Source: Paracentrotus lividus
Taxonomy: Eukaryota > Echinodermata > Echinoidea > Camarodonta > Echinidae
Length of the DNA: 64,000 bases
Direction of reading: 5' to 3'
NCBI GenBank assembly: GCA_940671915.1
Contig: CALNVZ010002100.1
Coordinates: 1,427,005 to 1,491,004, forward strand
Position numbers and translations under genes: made by a program
Part shown: positions 11,801-24,240 of the stretch, in pieces
How positions within the stretch are numbered: the first letter of the stretch is position 1
Layout of the letters: every line of letters starts with the position of its first letter
The notes under the pieces: generated by a model
Seen by the model: the letters and a program-made list of their open reading frames with translations, nothing else
Database searches by the model: none
What the model was told of the DNA's origin: nothing

Positions 11801-14800
11801 TAACACTATTCTTATCCACTTGGCGGGGACCACGGAATATTACATGCTCATGCTATTGTCTGAGATAAATATGTCATTAGTAGGCCTTTTTTTTTCTTGA
11901 AATATAGCAAGGCTTACTAAATATGTATTTTGTAGGCCTACTAACTTTAGTCACCCTTTGAGAATACCGGTCATTGTCTCGTATTCCTCTGCATGCATAA
12001 AAAGATATTTTTGTGTGAAGTTGTGTTGCATTCCTTCCATGAATTCTGGTGATTTCAGTTGTTTTTGTTTTGAGATGGATGCAATATGCCCATAACACTC
12101 GGCAAACGGCTCACTGCCTCCGTGTCCGACAAGCTCAGTGTTAAAACACACACGTTTGCATTTTGGAAATGGACAATATTGGATTTACATATGGCCATGC
12201 GTTTTGAACTCGCACCCTTTTGTGTTACACCACCTAAATCTAAAAATCATGCACCTGTCAGGATCAAAGTGTCATAACTTTTGAAGTATTAACTCTAAGC
12301 CTACAAAGGTATACATGTTCTGAAAGGAAATGTCCTGTAGATTTCAAAAATGCCATCCACTACAATGTAGGGTGAAGTAGTAAAATATTTTGATTAAAAA
12401 ATTAAATTTTTGGGGGCCCTAATTTTTTTTTTTACTGCAGCCCCCAATATTTTTTCTCCCTTAGATCCAGGTCGTAATTGCTCACCATATCTGAATTGCT
12501 CTTGAAATTTCCTTTCAGAAAATATATAGTTGTAGGAGGGTTTCTTCATTTAATAAAAAAATTCTTAACCGTAAAAGGGCCCAAATATTTTGGTCAACCT
12601 GGGCCAAGGAGGGGGTCTGCCCCTTCCTCAAGATCTCAGCCATGGTGGGTCCACATTTTTTAAAAAACTGGCATGTAGGTGGGCTATCTTATGATGAAGA
12701 AGCTCACAAAGTTTCAGGCCCCTATCTCAAGTAATCTTTGAGTTATCTGCATTTATGTAACGTCACTTCACATACAACAGGAACTGTAATGAGTTATTTT
12801 ATGTACAATACACAGTCAATGGTGAAATTGTCATTTAAACCGCCTGCAGCGCGGCGATTTTCGGAACTGCGCATTAGTAAATGGCTGGAACCTTATAACT
12901 ATGGTGTTAAAAGATGCATGAGACTCTAAGCTATAAAGTCCTAAAAGCTCACAGCACAAAAATAAATATCCATGAAGTTATCATGGTTATAATGTTTCGA
13001 ATGCACAGGAGGATGCGAAATCCCATAGACTTTGTGTGTACCTCTTCCCCCACCTCAACCACCCTTGCCTTAAATAACGCATGCCGTTTCGCGATTTCAG
13101 GTGCGAGTATTTTCAAATTCACAGGTCTGATAGAGCTTGCATTCAGCTTTCAACTAACACCAATTTCATGGTAATACCCCTCCATTTAGCCAAGATCTCA
13201 TACATTAACTGAAACAAAATTTAGGAAAGCGTAACAAAACCACCCTGTTTGGGTGGCGAGTTCAAAACACATGGCCATATGTGCGGTATTTAAAAGTAGA
13301 GTAAACGATGCAAATGGTAGAGAGATTGTCAAATTAAAGCCATATTGGAATCAAATTTGCTTAAACGAAAGTTGAATATATTTGAAATTAATACTTTCAA
13401 GATCGTATTCCAGCTGTGAAAGTTATTACGGTAGATATTCAAAGTGTCATCTGTCCCATTACTAAGTTTCTATGATAAGCTTATCAGACTTTAAAAGAAT
13501 TTCTTCCTGGAAATCCAATTATTATCAGAATGTGTGATGTTCGTTATTTTAAAAAGTGTATAAGTCATTCATTTCATCTTTCTTATTTTCTCCCAGCTCA
13601 TAATTGCAATGTCCTTCAATCAAAAAGTGAAAGTCCATTCGATGAAAATTATGGGTCCAGAAACAAACGGTCCGAAGGTCGTCAAACTATTCATCAACCG
13701 GCCCAAAACTCTGAGCTTTGACGAAGGAGAGCAGATAGGTGCCTTACAGCAATTTGAGTATGTATAAACAGTGTTAATTGTATAGTTTGAAGGCATATAA
13801 TGTGTTAAAGCTCATCTATAGTTTTGGGAGAACAGATTTTTTGTTTTACTCCCATAGCAGAATAATATGAATTAATACCTCAAATAACCTTTGTGTACAA
13901 AATAATTTGTTATAGAATCCACTCTAAGACCTGAATTTAGCAACAAAACTGTGTAAATTGATCTGTTAATGGGCCATGCCTAGACAGGATCACCCCGGGG
14001 AGAGTGCAACGTGCAGTGGTTTGTGTGCAAAGTATGCTATTGATATACACAGACTAATACTCACAGAATTCACCCACGCCAAACCAGTCAGCAGTGGTGT
14101 GGCATGCCCAGAGTTCTGGGGTGAGAGTGAAGGAAGTATGGCCTCATTTTGAAGAACATCTCCCCATGTTTATGATAAGGTCAAGTCCAAGCTAAATTGC
14201 ACTAGTAACGCGTGGGACATCACAAGTATATTTAGCCCTATATCTTATATTTATTAATCAAAGTTCATTTCTCGGGTAGTTTCTGGAAGATAGTAGGTAT
14301 CTTCATACAAAACAACAGAAATAATCAGAATTACTCGTTACGTAATTAATTTATGCCAATTAATTCGCCAGTAACGCGTGGGACCACAAAAATCATATTT
14401 TTTTCTTGTTTTACTTTGTTTCTGAAATATTGTGAAAATACTTGTAACCTTGGAAAATCATTGCAAACAACTTGTTATACATCTATTACTGAAGATTAAT
14501 CAAAAGTTTCATAAACATTCATCAATTAGTTTTTTCTCGAGGTCAATTTTAAAAATATAGGTATAGTAACGCGTGGGACAAGTAACGCGTGGGACACTTT
14601 TGTCACTATGCATAATATACTGTAAATGACACTTTTACTTGAGAAAAAGTTGAGTTTGGTATTTATTTAAGCAAATAAGACAGATACAGAATGTTTGACT
14701 CCATTTCCTGGAGGAAATGTTTTATTTATCACTAAAAATCAATTAATTAATTAACTATTATATAAGGGTCATTCCATGGGGTTGGGGCAATTTTTCATGC

Positions 14801-17800
14801 AATGTCCCCTGTAATGGAGGTATCAACTTTTGCAGTTCACCATGAAGATCAATCCAGATATGGTTAAGTTTTGAGCTGTCAATGAAAAATTGCTCTCTTT
14901 TTTCAGTATAAGACATTAAAATTGGAAATCTTTTATGGATTTCAAGCAACAGGCATACAAAAAATCTACCACCGTTACAGGGACATCATATTGCTTTTAC
15001 ATGGACGAGAAATTTTCATGAGTCAAATTGCAATATGCCATAGTCTTTGAGAAATAATACTGGATGGGACCCCATATTTTTGCTCATGCCATTATTGGAA
15101 TATATTTGCCTGGTTTGAAAAAGATATAGAATTGGAGTTGTGGTATGTCACAAAAATTGCCCCAACCCCATGGAATCACCCATAAATAAGTGTACTTTAA
15201 GATATTATTTTTATGAAGATTATGAAAATTGTCTGATAAAAATGGATGAAAGTAGGCTCTTCAGATTACATTTATTGGTATCAGGACAACTACCCCCTGG
15301 ACAATTACCCCCAGGACAACTACCCCCAGAATTAGGGTGTGGGTTAGGTGTAGGGTTATCAGGTATATATTTGAAGGAGGAGGGGATAGTTCTCTCAGGG
15401 GTAATTGTCTGGGGGTAGTTGTTCTAGAACAATGCCCATCATTATCAATGCAAAGCTCAAAAGTCATTGTTACTGTTGTGAAAGTCACTTGGGTATCATA
15501 CCTGTGCATCTCATAGTCACATGATAATGTTATAATTTCAAACAAAAACCTTCAATTTGGACAATAAATCCTGAGTATCGTATGTTTACATACATCAAAT
15601 ATACTTACAATCATTCTGTTTTGTGACTACATGACAAAAAGAGAAGGGATATGTATGGGCCTAGTACCTTGTGAACAAAACTTGGTAAAAAACATAAAAA
15701 TATGCATGTGATAGGTCACACAATATAAAATGAAACTTAAACTCATTTTCCATGATACCAGTTAACAGCATCTAGCTATGTGTAGCACATTGTCTCTGAA
15801 TGACAAACTTTGAAAAAGAATGAACAATGGAAGTTATGGAATAACTCAAATGTATAAAGCTTCAGTCTAAAACTACATACTTATATTTCATTACTAGACT
15901 ATATAATAGGGCCTAGGGCCCTAGTCTATTTTATATCCCTTATCTAAGATTGTTTGCATTGAGAGTGTACACAAGGAGAAAAAGAATAGTTTAACTAAGA
16001 AAAACGTTTCTCAAGAAATAGTTCGTTTTTCTTCATGACGTCACGCATAGTACATTTTTTCCCTAGGGAAAAACTGGACTATACGTTTTTCCGACCCCCC
16101 CCCCACCCTATTCACGAGTTGCGCAACGCAACGCAAGCGGTGCTACTCTGCTGCTTTTACCTGAATTCTCAACTGCATGCCACGGGAAACTTTCGGCGAG
16201 CTGCACTGACCAGGTGCGCTTACATAACAGACGATCGATTAGGCAAGACAAGAATGGTAAGCATAGACTATATAATTTTGTTCATTAAAAAAATTAAAAG
16301 GAATGGTATTATAGTGGAAGGGATATAAAACAAATATACAATGACTCATTCTCAGAACAGGTTAAAACTATTCGCACTCAGGAACATCACATAGTACTAT
16401 TCTCTCTCGGGCCGATGGCCCTCGAGAGAATAGTACTATGTGATGTTCCTTCGATGCGAATAGTTTTAACCAGATCCTCGATTGTCATTGTATATTTGTA
16501 TAATATAGTTACATAGCATGAAACATTAACGTATGCCTTTAATGCAACAACAACATTGACAAAAAGTTGCTTGCGAGAATTTACATGTAAATAACCCTTT
16601 TAAAAACAGTTTATTTTCTTCATTGCTATGAAGGAAATTATATTGTGCAGCCTTCTATGCCACATAAAACATTGTTTGATGGATTGATGAGGAATTAAAA
16701 AAAAAAAAAAAAAAAATCAGAAAAATCCAGAAGAGCGTTGTTTCCTTTGGGGAGGGGGGGGGGGAAGGGGCGGGGGAAGTAATTTTTCATTAATTTTAGG
16801 TTAATTAAAGGTCTTGGTGATGGCCAATGGTTGCACTGATCATGTTAACTGATTTTCAATGTTCAAAAAGCTTATAGGGAATTTCCACTTCCTTTTGGCA
16901 AAACTTAATTTACTTCCATACGTTTTACACATGTTGTCCCACGCGTTACTGAAATGTCCCACGCGTTACCAAATCTAATTAAAGATTGTGTTAATTAGAT
17001 GAATTAGAATAAACTTTTTTCTTCTGATTATGATGGAGCCTACTGTAAATTTGGTCTTTTGAAAGTCTCATGAAAATTCAATCATTATATTTTCTGCAAA
17101 TGAGAAACAATGACCTAAAAAAGTAACGCGTGGGACATGCCAATTTTGTACAATCTCTCATTTGCATATTTAATTAGTTGAGAAACTGGAAATCATAGTC
17201 ATGATAACTTGTCATTCTGACTTTAGGGTCCCACTAATATTGGGATAGAAATGTGTTAAACTTTAAAGATATCTTTTATAAAAGCCAAAATTTTTAATGT
17301 CCCACGCGTTACTCAAATTTTTAATTTATGCTAATGTATTCATTTATTATTGGTCATTCATGAGCATTTTTTTTTTCTAGTTATAAAATTCTTGTACTAT
17401 AACATCTTGGCTTTCAAATGACACCAATTTTGTCTTTTTTCAACCATTTTGAAATTTCACTCATGAGTGATCAAATAGCTTGGACTTGCCCATAACTATA
17501 ACATATCATGGAAAGACATGCATGGTACATTGTTATATCGCTTGTCCATGTATTGATATGTCATTGGAACAATATGAGGACAAGTTGATTAAGTTTTTAT
17601 AAAATGCAATTTTCTCTCCCACAACTATACTTGGGCTTTAAGCTGTGTTGATTTGTAATGATATGGAATATATGTGACTGTTTATACAGGGTTCCCAGCC
17701 CATCAGGGAAATCAGGGAAAATTATTTGACTTTTTTTTTCCAGTCAGGGAATATTTGATTTTCCCAAACATCTAAAGTATGGTAGTCGGTCAGATTCTGT

Positions 17801-20749
17801 TATATTTTGTTGCATATCAAAACAACATCCATTGAATGACTGGCTATGGTGGGAAACTATTACAAAATTGTGAAAGACTGTCATTTATAAGTGTTTTTCT
17901 ATGTACTTTTGGTATATCAGAAGTACTGTAGAATGAACACTACTGAAAGGTCATTCCTTAAATTCCTTAACTTTGAAGTTATTATGAAAAATGTGTATGT
18001 TTATGATAATTCTTGAGTCTATGAAGAGTTTTTACTCATGTCAATTAATTATACAGTCTGTGTCAAATAAAATGGTACAGTTGGGAAACATTTTTTTATT
18101 GTATGAAGATTAGTAACCACTTAGTAATAATGCTTGGTATTTTCATAAAGCAGGGAAAATGAGCTTTGTTCTGCAATTTTTTTTTCATCTCATTTGGTAC
18201 AGTAGATCTTGAGATATGATTAGTTTTTTACAATCATTAAAAATCAATTCTCCGCACACCTTGCCATGCCTTTGTGTAGGTTTCGAAAATAAGCCTTCGA
18301 AATTGACCTAAAAGAACAATAGGTTTGTGCTAAGTTAAATCTCTTGTCTTCACACACAAATTAGCATAACTTTTGTTCTACAAAAGCAAATCATTTGAAA
18401 TGAATTGTACCAGCAAGAAAAATATATTGGCTTTAATCTGATACCATGTATACGTTACATTTGAAAAGATTTCATACCTGATTTATTTTTTCCCCGACTG
18501 TACCATTTTTTTTTGTTGACACAGACTGTATATCCATGATTTGTTTCTATGGAGTATGGATAATGATCATTCGTTCTTTATATTGTTTATAGATTGACCA
18601 AAGAACAGCTGGCAGGCGAGGTTATTCCACTGAGATTTGTGAAATTTCAGAATGTACAAAATATAAATGTGAGTATTTCCCCCCCCCCCCCTGCTTTCAA
18701 GGAAATTTATTGTATCAAATTCATCGGGAGAGTGAGATCGCCTGTGTTCAATACTTAATGGGTAGAGTCTAATTCGGATTCCCATAAGAATCAATATATA
18801 CAATGTATACTATGATCTTTAAAATGTAATCAGGTATAATTACAAATCAAACAGAAGAATAGGAGAAAGGACTCGAGAAGAAGAAGAAGGGAGAGTGAGT
18901 GGGAGAGAGAGATAGAGAGAGGGAGAGAAGAAACAAGTAAAGAAAACAATATATTTCGATATTTGATTACATAGGTATAATTCTAAATTCTGTACAAACT
19001 CTTTTTTTTTCTTCTTGAATTAATGTGTCGCATAAAACTTGAAATCATATTTGGATGTTATCCAAACTGTCTGAATGTGAGTATTTATGATAATAGATTA
19101 TGAATGGAGTATATTTCCCATTGAATGGAGGCATGTTGGGTCAGTTGGGGGAGCTCTGGTTTATTGAAGCCTGCGGTTGAGTTACTTTAGTGCCCTTTGT
19201 AAGACATTTATCCTTCTTACAAAGTCCACTGGGTAGGATGCTAACCCTGACCTTCGGGGGGAGGGGGGGGGGTCTTCCAGGGTCCCCTTTGTTTTATTGC
19301 ATTATTGCTTAGTGAATTTTTCTTTAAAGAGTTACAGATCTCTCTATTGACACCAAGTTTAATTAATTTATACAACTAATCACAAATACCCAAAGTTTTG
19401 GTTAATTTTTATTACGTTTTATGAGTATAACAGTTTTATTTGCATTGATTTAATTTGATTTGATTTTTTTTTGTTGCATAAATCGAAATCTTAGTGTAAT
19501 ATTTTCTATCATTTAATTCTTTGATAGGTATTTGTGCAGAATAACCAAGAAGATGAGGATACAACAAGGATAGATTACTTCTGCTTCATCGGAGCACCAC
19601 TCAATACTACTAATATGGGTGAATTCAAGAGAGTAAGTGAGGAATCTAGGCATGTGAGCTTTCAGTAGTTTCAAATCCCATTCCCTGCTGTAACGAACAC
19701 ATTGTCCAAAGTGTGAAGCACAATGTGAACCACAGTGTGAACGCAGTATGAAATCATCTTCACACTGTTAAATTTGAGCATTTTAACACTGTGAACCACA
19801 TTTTCACATTGTGAGGGGGAAAATTCACAGCGTGAGCCTGAACACCACCATGTGAACACTATGTGGAAACCCATATCACAGTGTGAAATCATCACCTCGT
19901 TGTTAAATATGAGCGTTTTAACATAGTCCACTACGTGTGCATTCTTTAACAACACTGTGGCACGGTGTTCTTTCCAGGGTTATAATGAGCACAAATATAA
20001 CGAGGTGATTTTATCCCCTTACAGAATACAAACATGCACAATGTGGCTATGTGCCTTTATGTTCAGGATAACAAGTTTCTATGCTAATGAGGTAATTGGC
20101 TTGGTCCTAAGTACCTCACTAGAACAGGAGTTGACTGTATGTGTCCCCTAAGGTGTCACTCCTATTAAAATGAGACACTTGTTCCGGACCAACATAAGTA
20201 CCCTGTTATTCTGAATATATGGCTATGTCTGATCCATGTGCACATGTTTGACATTGTGACCTCGAGGATCTCCTCTTTGTAACAGAATCTTCTTGTTTTA
20301 TCTGCACATGTAATGATGGGAGTATACTGGATCACGATTCAGCCCCCACCTAAGATCTCTGCCGTTGACCGCGTGATCGTGCCGAAAATTGCCACGCATG
20401 TTACCCATGGCATTATCTAAAAAACTGAAGAAACTTATTCTGAAAAAAAAAATCTCACTAATTAATTATGTTAATTTATGCATAAAATCAAAGATTTGCT
20501 CTAATGAATTGAATAAAGTCCTAAAACTGCGTACCCGGGCATCGCAGATTTAGTCTCAAAAGTTGCGTGTGACTTGCAATTTTTGTTTATTTGCGAAGTT
20601 CTTGCGAAAAATTTATTTTTAGGGTTAAAAAGTAAAAAGTACAATTTTGCTTTATTTTTTTGGTTCATATTGTTGATATGTGGGAAGATTAATTCATGTA
20701 TTTTTTATTTCTTTTACAGGTCGCAGGCAAGAAAGGAGAGAGTCACTGA
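6874..20749 (+). CDS. TXNL1: Thioredoxin-like protein 1, complete eight-exon gene
   Basis: The exons are 6874-6971, 9638-9734, 10451-10621, 11375-11497, 13597-13757, 18593-18668, 19528-19632 and 20720-20749. All have GT-AG borders and consistent phases, giving 286 aa (human about 289). Residues 1-105 form a thioredoxin fold with active site WCQPC (Cys34 and Cys37), where human TXNL1 has CGPC. Residues from about 115 form the PITH domain: [54 protein letters not shown] and the conserved C-terminus VAGKKGESH. The family is a cytosolic redox protein that binds the 26S proteasome through PITH. I prefer the ATG at 6874 to the adjacent one at 6871: it has A at -3 and G at +4 and aligns with human numbering. 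Exon 4 ends at a weak donor (CAG|gttttg). Introns 5-7 are loaded with transposons, and exons 5-8 are duplicated downstream. The ORF is intact. Confidence 0.97.
7938..8095. repeat. T-rich low-complexity tract in TXNL1 intron 1
   Basis: About 150 bp of almost pure T with scattered A/G, ending in a short G run. It lies between a poly-G run near 7806 and the tandem repeat at 8320. Open frames here are compositional artefacts. Confidence 0.8.
8320..8700. repeat. Minisatellite with about 90-105 bp units, four copies
   Basis: The motif ATATCTCGTCC recurs near 8358, 8463, 8550 and 8660. Each time it is followed by a C-rich run, CCACCCCTAAA, a long A-rich run and an AAGCTCCTCCGGGCCC-like block. Unit length varies with the homopolymers. 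A pure T run follows at about 8817-8850. Confidence 0.85.
11155..11285 (-). mobile_element. tRNA-derived SINE fragment
   Basis: On the - strand a box-A-like TGGTCGAGCGGTAA and a box-B-like GGTTCGAAACCC are spaced as in a tRNA-related RNA polymerase III promoter. The flanks do not pair into a full cloverleaf with an acceptor stem, so this is read as the head of a SINE in TXNL1 intron 3, not a tRNA gene. Confidence 0.6.
11642..11714 (+). pseudogene. Duplicated 3' part of TXNL1 exon 4 (pseudo-exon)
   Basis: This stretch repeats the last 24 codons of exon 4, reading [20 protein letters not shown] then CDEQ, with several base changes and one or two residue changes. It is followed by a donor-like gtgtgt. 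Similarity continues about 100 bp into the intron, so a unit of roughly 175 bp (about 11434-11610) was duplicated in tandem. No polypyrimidine tract or AG lies just upstream, so it is unlikely to be spliced in. Reading straight through from exon 4 hits a TAG within three codons. Confidence 0.85.
12187..13282. mobile_element. Non-autonomous DNA transposon in TXNL1 intron 4
   Basis: The left end has ACATATGGCCATGCGTTTTG followed by AACTCGC. The right end has the reverse complement (GCGAGTTCAAAACACATGGC then CATATGT). The two ends also share an adjacent acc-rich block. The interior codes for nothing recognisable. The target-site duplication was not resolved. Confidence 0.65.
14766..15181. mobile_element. 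MITE nested in the Kolobok-like element
   Basis: The left end GGGTCATTCCATGGGGTTGG continues GGCAATTTTT; the right end is its reverse complement with one mismatch. ATAA flanks both sides (14762-14765 and 15182-15185), a possible target-site duplication. 416 bp, no coding capacity. Confidence 0.85.
15284..15422. repeat. Short copy of the inverted GGACAATTACCCCC minisatellite element
   Basis: Starts with GTATCAGGACAA like the large element at 25820, then three units of ACAAYTACCCCC. About 80 bp later the motif returns inverted (GGGGTAATTGTCTGGGGGTA). It looks like a small internally deleted member of the same Foldback-like family. Confidence 0.7.
16331..16498. mobile_element. Hairpin (foldback) MITE
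   Basis: Two arms of about 82 bp pair over almost their whole length around a central GGGCCGATGGCCC. The outer ends are CAAATATACAATGAC and its complement. Mismatches concentrate near positions 16350-16370 of the left arm. The insert lies within the Kolobok-like element. Confidence 0.9.
18054..18528. mobile_element. TA-flanked mariner-like MITE, shared with unit B
   Basis: Ends CAGTCTGTGTCAA and TTGACACAGACTG, with TA on each side. An internal AATGGTACAGT also repeats inverted near each end. The same element sits at the same place in unit B (44884-45344), so it inserted before the duplication. Confidence 0.85.
19680..19975. repeat. CACAGTGTGAAC-rich inverted satellite in TXNL1 intron 7 (unit A only)
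   Basis: Many short CACAGTGTGAA/TTCACACTGTG motifs in both orientations. A block with GTTAAATTTGAGCATTTTAA near 19770 recurs near 19890 as GTTAAATATGAGCGTTTTAA. Unit B lacks it. It can fold extensively. Confidence 0.7.
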
Positions 20750-22180
20750 CACAAAACTATCACATCTTCCAAGAAGACCTTTGTTTAGTTGATACATGCC
20801 TTACCTGTTTTTATTTATATTGGATTAGAGCGATAAGTCTCATCCATAAACTAAGATAATTGGATGTGAGAGATAGAGTGTTTGTCTATGTGCTTTTAAA
20901 CACAGGTTGTTCTTTATAAAACAAAGGACAAAAGTTACTTCCTCAATTGTCACTTTAGAGTGTATGAGGTAGTATTTTATAGTAACTTTACAATCTCAAT
21001 TAAAAAGTAGTTGCAATTTGAATCCCATACCTAAACCTCAATGTGCCATATATTGGTGGAACATGTACTGACTAATGAGGATTTTTGTTTTGTTTTGTTT
21101 GTCCTTGTTTTTGTTTTAAATTGAATAACAATTGAAAAAATGTCCCCGAATCTTTGCAGTAGATTTCAGTGAAAAATCATCATTATAGAAGAATAGTACT
21201 TGTACTGGTTACGTTTAATTTTCTTGGAAAGTTTTGAATGCTTAAAGTATTCATAACATCATCTTGCATGTGATTAGTCAGATTTCAATTACTTAAATAA
21301 ATACTGTTTCAAAGGCTTCCTTCTTGATTCAATGCTACAGTCACACAGACACTTGAGTTACGTTCGGCAGTGCAGGTAAAAACTCAATTTTTTTCTGCGT
21401 ATCCCCATAGATGCCTTCCCGCCATTGTCAGTAGTGGGAATAATGATAATTTTGTTCATCCAATTAAACAAAGAAATGATAGAATAGAAGATGAAATAAT
21501 GATAAAACAAACAAAAACGTAACTAAACATAAGTGTCTGTGTGACTGTAGCATTAGAGACCAACAAGTAATGTCTAGTTGTAACATATTTTTGAAGACAG
21601 TCCATGTTGATTACATTTTTAAAAGCAATTCCATCATTACAATTTGAAGCTTTTGATAACAAGATGTGAGACCCTAATGGTTATTGTCATAGTAATTTCT
21701 GAAAAGAATCAATTTCCAACTAAGGTGGTTCATTTGATGAGAGATTATGTCAACAGCCTGTAGGATACCACAAAGTATTACCAATCAAACAATTTCAGGT
21801 TTAAATAATGTTGAACATTGAAATGTACAAAGATTATTTAATTGCTGTATGGATATGTTTCTAAATATAATGTCATCAGTGTACAGAAGGCACCTAATAT
21901 GAGAAGTGCAAATTACTACATTTAGCAAATTAAATGATTTCTAATTCCCAAAGAATTTCCTCTGAATGCAAACTTACAAAGAGACCTGTATCCCAGATAT
22001 GATAACTTGCTGAAAAGATTTATTGTACTTGTTCCTGTGTCTGGGTACAGTTGACAATTTATCATGACTGTTCCATGTCAAAAGGCATAAATAAATCTCC
22101 TGAATTCAGTCATTAGAATTGTTTTCTTCAATTTCTTCATTCCAATCTACCCATTATGTGCGCATTGTACTGTGCCTAGA
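20750..22180 (+). other. 3' UTR and downstream region of TXNL1
   Basis: Follows the TGA at 20747-20749. AATAAA at 21296-21301 is a plausible poly(A) signal. Most of the stretch aligns with 48200-49350 in unit B. No further coding sequence is seen. Confidence 0.6.
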
Positions 22181-22743
22181 CGATGGATATTGAGGTCTCA
22201 TGTGTAATTTGACGCCATGGATGTTTATCCAGTAACAGGTGTGTTCCATCACCTGATTTTCACGACCTTATGTAATGCCTTGTATATTCCACCTATCGCT
22301 CCTATCATTAAATCTCACTTTCCCCAGCATGATGATGCCCGAAGCTGTACATGGTGGATAGCTTGGTTTGCTGTGGTCAAGAAATTTACCTTCAAGACAG
22401 GTACCCCATGTGCTTTTCACCAAGTCTGGGGTCAGCAAATTTTTATCCACTACTACCCATCCATTGAAGCTCAAGATCCACCGTCTTTTAAGAGTAAGGT
22501 GCTCTCTTAATTTTCAAAATAAGACATGGCATTGGCAATTTGAATTTGAATTGTTCCTGTCTCAGAAAGTATGAAAATAGTACTGTAATGTTGTATAAAT
22601 TATAGAAATATTTGGGAATGTTCCGTGCAAATCCCCTCCCCCTCCCTCTTGTATGGAATATGCATTCAGTGCTAATCTTTTCAATGAATGTGTGATGGTA
22701 ATAAAGATAACTATAAAAAGAAAAGACAAATTCTGCAATCTCA

Positions 22744-23000
22744 TGCGGCGGTCACAACTCGCCGTACCATTGACGTGCAACTCCCTACGATGGATTTACA
22801 TGTAGTAGAAAATTGGTGCAGCGGAGGTACCTTGCAGGTACAATGCATGTACGACGTGCAGGAAGTTTTTACAATACCCTTAATACAGAAACGCAGGAAT
22901 CACAGAAGTTGACCCAGGACCTAAGCGTGCGTTGTACATGCAACGTAGGCTACGTCGATGGCACGTGCCCCGTAGCCTACGACGAGTGGTGACCGCTGCA
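22744..23000. mobile_element. MITE of 257 bp, possibly Harbinger-like (unit A only)
   Basis: The terminal inverted repeats start TGCGGCGGTCACAACTCGCC and TGCAGCGGTCACCACTCGTC (about 20 of 23 positions agree). Flanks are TCA and TTA. Unit B keeps the empty site (ctcagttctg near 49871), so about 3 bp was duplicated, as in PIF/Harbinger insertions. The interior is GC-rich with several small palindromes. Confidence 0.8.
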
Positions 23001-23969
23001 TTAGCTCTGTATACACTTATCAGTGGCTTGTTGATTTCGTCATTGAGAAATTTTTGTTTTCAGTTTTGATATCAACATTAACTCAAGACTCGGAATTGAT
23101 GTTTTTTTCTAAGATCATTTTATGAAATGAACTTATAATAAATAACTTTTTAGGGGAAATAAATCCATTAACTTGACAATTGGCCCAATTCTATCAGTTA
23201 ATAAGTGTACATGAAATGTGTTATTGTTTGGGAAATTCCAAAACATATGCAAATTTGCATGAAACATAAAATTGTAAATCATATTTACACTGTACAAATA
23301 AAAATGAATTTCAAACAAATTAAGCATTTTCTCTGAATTTTTATTACAAAAATAGCCTTTCTGAAATGAAAAAAAAAAATAGTATTCCGTAGAGCAGTCT
23401 ACTCCTATTATTACAACTGATACAACAGGATTTTCATGTTACACAATGTTTGACTAATATTAACAGATATTCCAATGCAACTTATGTACACTAACATTCA
23501 TATGAATGATTTTAACTTTTTATAAGTATACGGTAGTCAACTCACATAACTAAAAAGGAAAAACAAAGGTCCATTTCAGGTTATTTTCTCTTTATAGTCT
23601 ACTGTTTTCAAGCCTTCATACATCAAAGTCCCATCCTTAATAGATTTGACTTTATAGAAAAGGATGACTATACAGTGTGTCCCAGAAAGAACTGTACATT
23701 TTTGAAATAACAAAATAATATATACATATATGGTTCTTGGGGGAAAAGATCCATATGGGCGATTCTTTGAAAAGTGAACCCTTTTTGGAAAAAATAAAGT
23801 TTGTCCTTTTTGTTTTTAAGCTGCACATTCATATAGAGCACTTGTTCTGGAAGTCTCGATGTGAAATGCATTTTTTTTATCTAATTTTACAAATTTTTCA
23901 TGCTCATTTGCATAAATTAACATGCAAAAATTTGAATAGAAAAATGGTACGTAAAATATCATTTGTTTG

Positions 23970-24240
23970 ATGATGATGATGATGATCCACAGCATTTATA
24001 TTGCGCCATATTTCTGTGTGAGAACATTCAAAGGCGCAGGCTCATCCAAATTAAGTTAATTACTACACATCTGTCGAAATAAGTGAGTTTTGAGGCATGA
24101 TTTGAAGTGTTCGATGCTGTCAATTTCTCGAAGCGACGAAGGGAGGGAGTTCCAAAGGCGTGGAGCAATGGATGAAAAAGGCACGGTCTCCTTGTTTGAC
24201 CCTGACTTGATTGTATATGCTGGTCTCCTTATTTTGATAT
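23970..24240. repeat. Dispersed repeat starting with (GAT)n
   Basis: A GAT microsatellite is followed by TTATATTGCGCC, a GAGTTTTGAGG block and AGTTCCAAAGGCG...GGTCTCC. The same order of motifs occurs at 45486-45720 in unit B. A fragment with ATTTATAATGCGCC lies at 27039-27118. It interrupts the first 800-bp block of the composite element. Confidence 0.65.

Larger units (their letters stand above)
14205..17312. repeat. Eight copies of GTAACGCGTGGGAC inside the Kolobok-like element
   Basis: The copies are at 14205-14218, 14371-14384, 14566-14579 and 14582-14595 on the + strand. Further copies are at 16936-16949 and 16956-16969 (-), 17123-17136 (+) and 17299-17312 (-). The 14-mer is exact in all eight and has a palindromic ACGCGT core, while the sequence between copies is mostly unrelated. 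The left cluster points inward and the right cluster mostly points the other way, as expected for transposase-binding subterminal repeats. Confidence 0.9.
13809..17637. mobile_element. TTAA-flanked Kolobok-like element (3.8 kb, non-autonomous)
   Basis: Flanked by TTAA at 13805-13808 and 17638-17641. The ends are imperfect inverted repeats: AGCTCATCTATAGTTTTGGG on the left and AGCCCAAGTATAGTTGTGGG on the right (reverse complement). Unit B has the uninterrupted site gtgTTAAgctgtg near 44503, showing a clean insertion after or independent of the duplication. TTAA duplication is typical of Kolobok and piggyBac families. No transposase is found. Much of the length is later insertions (14766-15181, 15284-15422, 16331-16498). 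An inner inverted pair with CAAGTCCAAGCTA near 14182 and 17482 may mark a second nested element. Confidence 0.85.
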
